Source of the DNA: W589 sp964611805
Lineage (GTDB): Bacteria > Chloroflexota > Dehalococcoidia > Dehalococcoidales > Fen-1064
Direction of reading: 5' to 3'
Length of the DNA stretch: 27,191 bases
Assembly (NCBI GenBank): GCA_964611805.1
Contig: CAZTBG010000030.1
Coordinates: 1-27,191, forward strand
In this document: positions 24,174 to 27,191 of the stretch, in pieces
How the letters are laid out: each line of letters opens with the position of its first letter
Position numbering within the stretch: position 1 is the first letter of the stretch
Position numbers and translations under genes: made by a program
Notes under the pieces: generated by a model
The model's database searches: none
Seen by the model: the letters and a program-made list of their open reading frames with translations, nothing else
What the model was told of the DNA's origin: nothing

Positions 24174-25007
24174 TTATCTCCCCTTCCAGACAGGCGGCCT
24201 CTTCTCCCGAAAAGCCCTGATACCTTCTCTGCAGTCCTCGCTGGTGTTCGTACTGCGGAAGCGTTGACCGGTTTCAGCGCGGTGAACGTTGGGTGGCCAC
24301 TCGAGCGAACCATAGGTTAGCTCTTTTATCGCTTTCAAGGCCAGCGGCGCTCCCTGCGAAACCTTGAGAGCCATTTCTTTGGCTGCTGTCATGAGTTCTT
24401 CCGGCGGTACAACTTTGGTCACCAGACCTATTCGTTCTGCCTCTCGGGCATCAATAATCTCGCCGGAATACATTAACTCAAGGGCTTTGCTTAGCCCAAC
24501 GAGGTATGGCAGCAGATACGGTCCGGCACCAATATCGGGTGCCAGACCTCTCATGCTGAACACCCATCCGATGCGGGCATTCTCCGAGGCAATTCTGATA
24601 TCGCACAAGGCAACAAACTCAGCTGCCATGCCTACAGCAATGCCGTTTACGGCCGCGATTGTCGGTTTTGGGATTCGTACAAAGGGCCAGCTAGGCAACG
24701 AGCTGTCAGGTATTTCGACCTCCGGCTGTTCTCCGGCTGTCCCCCGTCTCTCAGCACTGGCCTGTCTCGCCGCGTCAGATTCTTCCTGAGTACGCCCCAG
24801 GGCAGAGACGTCAGTTCCGGCGCTGAAAGCACGACCGTTACCGGTGACTATTATTGCCTTGACCTCTTCATCGGCAGCGGCTTTGGCAAGTAACCATCGG
24901 AAGTCCACCTGCATGTCGTTGTCAATCGCATTCAGTTTTTCAGGGCGATTGAACGTAATAATAGCGATTCCGTCCTCTTTGGTGTAAAGAATTTTTTCGT
25001 CTGCCAT
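24174..25007 (-). CDS. Enoyl-CoA hydratase/isomerase (crotonase family)
   Basis: A 277-residue crotonase-fold protein starting at ATG 25007 behind AGGAGA. The oxyanion-hole segments are present (GRAFSAGTDVSAL and NGIAVGMAAEFVALCD). Glu130 matches the first catalytic Glu of rat enoyl-CoA hydratase. The second catalytic Glu position is occupied by Phe150, while Asp158 (GLAPDIGAG) lies where some isomerases and related hydratases keep an acid. So isomerase or another crotonase reaction is as likely as hydration. There is an insert of about 30 residues (75-107) after the first oxyanion loop. The gene follows the MBL hydrolase by 39 bases and is probably co-transcribed. It probably acts on acyl-CoA intermediates in the cytoplasm. 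Confidence 0.9.
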   Translation of the reverse strand: MADEKILYTKEDGIAIITFNRPEKLNAIDNDMQVDFRWLLAKAAADEEVKAIIVTGNGRAFSAGTDVSALGRTQEESDAARQASAERRGTAGEQPEVEIPDSSLPSWPFVRIPKPTIAAVNGIAVGMAAEFVALCDIRIASENARIGWVFSMRGLAPDIGAGPYLLPYLVGLSKALELMYSGEIIDAREAERIGLVTKVVPPEELMTAAKEMALKVSQGAPLALKAIKELTYGSLEWPPNVHRAETGQRFRSTNTSEDCREGIRAFREKRPPVWKGR

Positions 25008-25046
25008 AATACTTGTCTCCTAAAAGCTCTTTCAATTCCGTTGTCG

Positions 25047-25862
25047 TTACTTTTTCAGTACCTCGTACAGGCGGGCGACGTTCATCCGTTGCAGCATGGG
25101 TCCCATTGCCTCCATGCTGGCATCCATAGGGTAACGGTCGAGGAGTGAGATAGTGTCCTGGGCCTCTTCCAGGCTCATGCCTTTGTTGATGGCATCGCTG
25201 ACAGCATCTATCCAGGCCTGAATTATGGCCTTCATCTCTGGGATATAGCTGGGGCGGCAGACCTCACCGTGGCCCGGTACCATAAATTCCGCCCCCAGTT
25301 CTTGAAGTCTGTCCAGGGAGTCGAGCCACTCATAAGGTACAGCCTGGTGCAGGAAAGGATGTGTCTCGTAGAAGATATTATCCGAGGTGAAAACGACCTT
25401 TTCTTCGGGGATGTAGACGGCTACCTGGTAGGGAGTGTGTCCGGGGAGGTTTGTTAGCTGAAAAGTATGGTCTCCGACATAGACAGTTGCCCGGTCGTTC
25501 AGGGTGATGGTAGGCGGGTGGTAACGGAACCCCTCGAGTAATGGCAGGCTCTCTGGCGATGTCTGCTTGAGGCGCTCTTTTAGCTGCTCCACGGATGCAG
25601 CGAGAATCGCCTCCCGGGTGCCCTCGTGGGCAATAACGGTGCCCTCGAAAAAGTGGATGCCGGTGAAATGGTCACCGTGAGGTTCGGTTATCATGATATA
25701 GCGGACAGGTCCGTGCTTGGCAATCTCGTCCCGCCACTTTATCGCGTCGGCTGGCATCTGCGGGGTATCTATCATGACGACACCCTCACTGGTTACCACG
25801 AATCCGGGATTGCAACCCTGGAATTCGGTCTCGGCGTAGACATTAGATGTAACTTTCTGCAT
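25047..25862 (-). CDS. MBL-fold metallo-hydrolase with Glu in the metal motif
   Basis: A 271-residue metallo-beta-lactamase-fold protein starting at ATG 25862 behind AGGAGGAAGAC. The metal motif HxHxDH reads EPHGDH here (Glu60, His62, Asp64, His65). The remaining ligands are in place: His142 (LPGHTPYQ), Asp161 (FTSDNIF) and His198 (VPGHGE). This suggests a bound metal site with an acidic first ligand or a single strongly bound metal; the metal and substrate are unknown. A C-terminal helical region of about 60 residues follows. There is no signal peptide, so it is cytoplasmic. It is paired with the downstream crotonase, so a thioester or lactone substrate is an attractive but untested idea. 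Confidence 0.88.
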   Translation of the reverse strand: MQKVTSNVYAETEFQGCNPGFVVTSEGVVMIDTPQMPADAIKWRDEIAKHGPVRYIMITEPHGDHFTGIHFFEGTVIAHEGTREAILAASVEQLKERLKQTSPESLPLLEGFRYHPPTITLNDRATVYVGDHTFQLTNLPGHTPYQVAVYIPEEKVVFTSDNIFYETHPFLHQAVPYEWLDSLDRLQELGAEFMVPGHGEVCRPSYIPEMKAIIQAWIDAVSDAINKGMSLEEAQDTISLLDRYPMDASMEAMGPMLQRMNVARLYEVLKK

Positions 25863-25975
25863 GTCTTCCTCCTTTCATTAGCGGCTTGGTCAAGAGCCAG
25901 GACTAATTGATTGTGTACTATTCTATCGCAAACCGAAGTGGAATGAAAGCGCAGGTATTTGAGATTTAAATAGGC

Positions 25976-25981
25976 TATAAT
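25976..25981 (+). promoter_or_regulatory. -10 element before the cation exchanger gene
   Basis: A perfect TATAAT lies about 100 bases upstream of the exchanger start, in the divergent gap with the MBL gene. No good -35 hexamer is found at the usual spacing, so support is modest. Confidence 0.33.
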
Positions 25982-26079
25982 GGTTGGCGTATGTTTTTGC
26001 ATTGTGCATGATTCATCTGCTCCTAAAAGATGTCTTTACCGTTCGGATTGCGCATGACTATGCTCGGGAGGCCTAACAT

Positions 26080-27072
26080 TTGGTCTGGCTGAAGTTTATT
26101 GCTTGCGCGATTATTATTGTGGTTGCCGGAACAAAGACAGCCCAGTATGGGGAAGTCATTGCCGAGCGTACCGGTCTGGGTCGAATACGGGTCGGGATGC
26201 TCTTGCTGGCAGTTATTTCATCCATGCCAGAGCTGGTTACCGGGGTAAGTTCAGTTGCCCTCGTAGACGTGCCTGATTTTGGTGTTGGCACACTGTTAGG
26301 GAGCTGCCTCTTCAACCTGACCATCCTTGCTCTTTTAGATATAATGAGTCGCCGTGAACCTGTCCTTAACCATGCCAGCAGGAGACACTTGCCACTGGCA
26401 GGCATGGTAATATTACTGATGGGGATAGCGGGCCTGAGTATCCGCTTCCGTGAGAGTCTGGCCGGGGTATCTCTTGGCTGGGTGGGAGTTCCTACCATCG
26501 TCATCATGCTCCTTTATCTAGTGGGGCTGTGGCGCATAACCCGTTCTGAGGCTAATTACCATGCGACTGTACCGGTGGCGGCAGGGGTTCGTTTGGCCAG
26601 GCTTACGTGGGTCAAGCTCGCTGTGGCCGCAGCGGGGGTTATTGGTGCCGGGATATGGATGTCCTATGTCGGCGATGAGATTGCGGTTGTTACAGGCTGG
26701 GGGACCAGCTTCATTGGCTCTATGCTCCTGGCGATTGCTACCTCACTACCGGAGCTGGTGATAGCGATTACTGCCTTTCGTCTGGGAGCTATTGACTTGG
26801 CAGTGGCCGACATACTGGGTGCCAATATGCTCGACACCGCCTATCTCTTCATCCTCGACTTGTTCTCTGCTAAGGGGCCGCTACTCACTTCTGTGTCTGG
26901 TGCCAATGCTATTACGGCCGTGATAGTGGTAGCGATGACGATTGCCGTCGCCGGCGGGCTGCGTTTCCACCAGCGGCGCAAGACCTTCTTCGTCATCAGC
27001 TGGTACGGAGTTGTGTTACTCGCTCTCTATATCTACGGGGCTTATGCTCTTTATACTTCGGGGATAGGGTAG
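26080..27072 (+). CDS. Ca2+/cation antiporter (CaCA family, YrbG-like)
   Basis: A 330-residue membrane protein. The start is taken as TTG 26080, eight bases after GGGAGG; no better ATG exists nearby. About ten hydrophobic segments form two inverted halves, each with the alpha-repeat of the Na+/Ca2+ exchanger superfamily: LLAVISSMPELVTGVSS (about 42-58, with Glu51) and LLAIATSLPELVIAITA in the second half. Each half is followed by a partner motif (LGSCLFNLTIL; LGANMLDTAY). The exact ion (Ca2+, Na+, K+ or H+ exchange) cannot be read. It is monocistronic in the window, diverging from the MBL hydrolase. Confidence 0.92.
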   Translation: MVWLKFIACAIIIVVAGTKTAQYGEVIAERTGLGRIRVGMLLLAVISSMPELVTGVSSVALVDVPDFGVGTLLGSCLFNLTILALLDIMSRREPVLNHASRRHLPLAGMVILLMGIAGLSIRFRESLAGVSLGWVGVPTIVIMLLYLVGLWRITRSEANYHATVPVAAGVRLARLTWVKLAVAAAGVIGAGIWMSYVGDEIAVVTGWGTSFIGSMLLAIATSLPELVIAITAFRLGAIDLAVADILGANMLDTAYLFILDLFSAKGPLLTSVSGANAITAVIVVAMTIAVAGGLRFHQRRKTFFVISWYGVVLLALYIYGAYALYTSGIG

Positions 27073-27159
27073 GCCGGAACCACTCTTGCTCTACTTATGA
27101 ATGATGATAACCAAGGAGGGGCACCTTTCTCGCAAACAAAATGGTTACAGACGTTTTGC

Positions 27160-27176
27160 AAGGGGGACACCCCCTT
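27160..27176. repeat. G-run/C-run hairpin after the exchanger gene
   Basis: AAGGGGG-ACA-CCCCCTT forms a perfect 7-bp stem with a 3-base loop about 90 bases after the exchanger stop. Another C run follows (TCCCCC, 27181-27186). It lacks a T tract on the plus strand, so it may be a dispersed repeat end and not a terminator. Confidence 0.3.
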
Positions 27177-27191
27177 GGAATCCCCCGTTTC

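Overview
The window reads as chromosomal DNA from an anaerobic bacterium. The gene set (a soluble heterodisulfide-reductase/fumarate-reductase operon, an NDP-forming acyl-CoA synthetase alpha subunit, NADH-dehydrogenase-like FeS/flavin subunits without a membrane complex, a ferredoxin-type aldo/keto reductase and a tubulin-like GTPase) fits the Chloroflexota, probably Dehalococcoidia. That placement is inferred from gene content, since no 16S or ribosomal protein gene is present. Coding is mostly GC-rich, with one AT-rich exception, a reverse transcriptase gene.

Layout. 1-1061 (-): 5' part of an MFS transporter gene running off the left edge. 1194-1446 (-): two serine tRNAs. 1593-3194 (-): an AT-rich, Abi/DRT-like reverse transcriptase, followed by a 329-base noncoding stretch with a promoter and a possible structured RNA. 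3524-10660 (+): six tightly spaced genes, hdrC-hdrB-hdrA1-hdrA2-frdB-like-frdA-like. 10758-12152 (-): malic enzyme with an N-terminal ACT domain. 12477-13901 (+): acyl-CoA synthetase alpha subunit. 13911-16543 (-): small secreted protein, response regulator and sensor kinase; the first two share an upstream motif. 16825-18006 (-): tubulin/FtsZ-superfamily protein. 18264-18953 (+): small transaldolase. 19028-23671 (-): NuoF/HoxF-like and NuoG/HoxU-like subunits, a ferredoxin-fused aldo/keto reductase-like protein and threonine aldolase, behind a good sigma70-type promoter. 24174-25862 (-): MBL-fold hydrolase and crotonase. 26080-27072 (+): CaCA-family cation exchanger.

How the genes may work together. 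The 3524-10660 operon holds every part of an archaeal-type thiol:fumarate reductase (FrdA-like flavoprotein, FrdB-like FeS protein, HdrB) plus HdrC and two different HdrA flavoproteins. This suggests a soluble complex coupling a dicarboxylate or related reaction to thiol/disulfide and ferredoxin chemistry, possibly by electron bifurcation. The two HdrA paralogues look complementary: one keeps the CxxC of the FAD domain but lacks the outer domains, the other has the outer domains but has lost the CxxC. Malic enzyme next door handles malate, one step from fumarate. The HoxF/HoxU-like pair could supply or accept NADH electrons, but no hydrogenase, formate dehydrogenase or MvhD partner is visible.

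The least explained parts are the two-HdrA Hdr/Tfr operon, the reverse transcriptase island beside the tRNA-Ser genes, the tubulin-like protein, and the motif shared by the two-component genes and the secreted protein.
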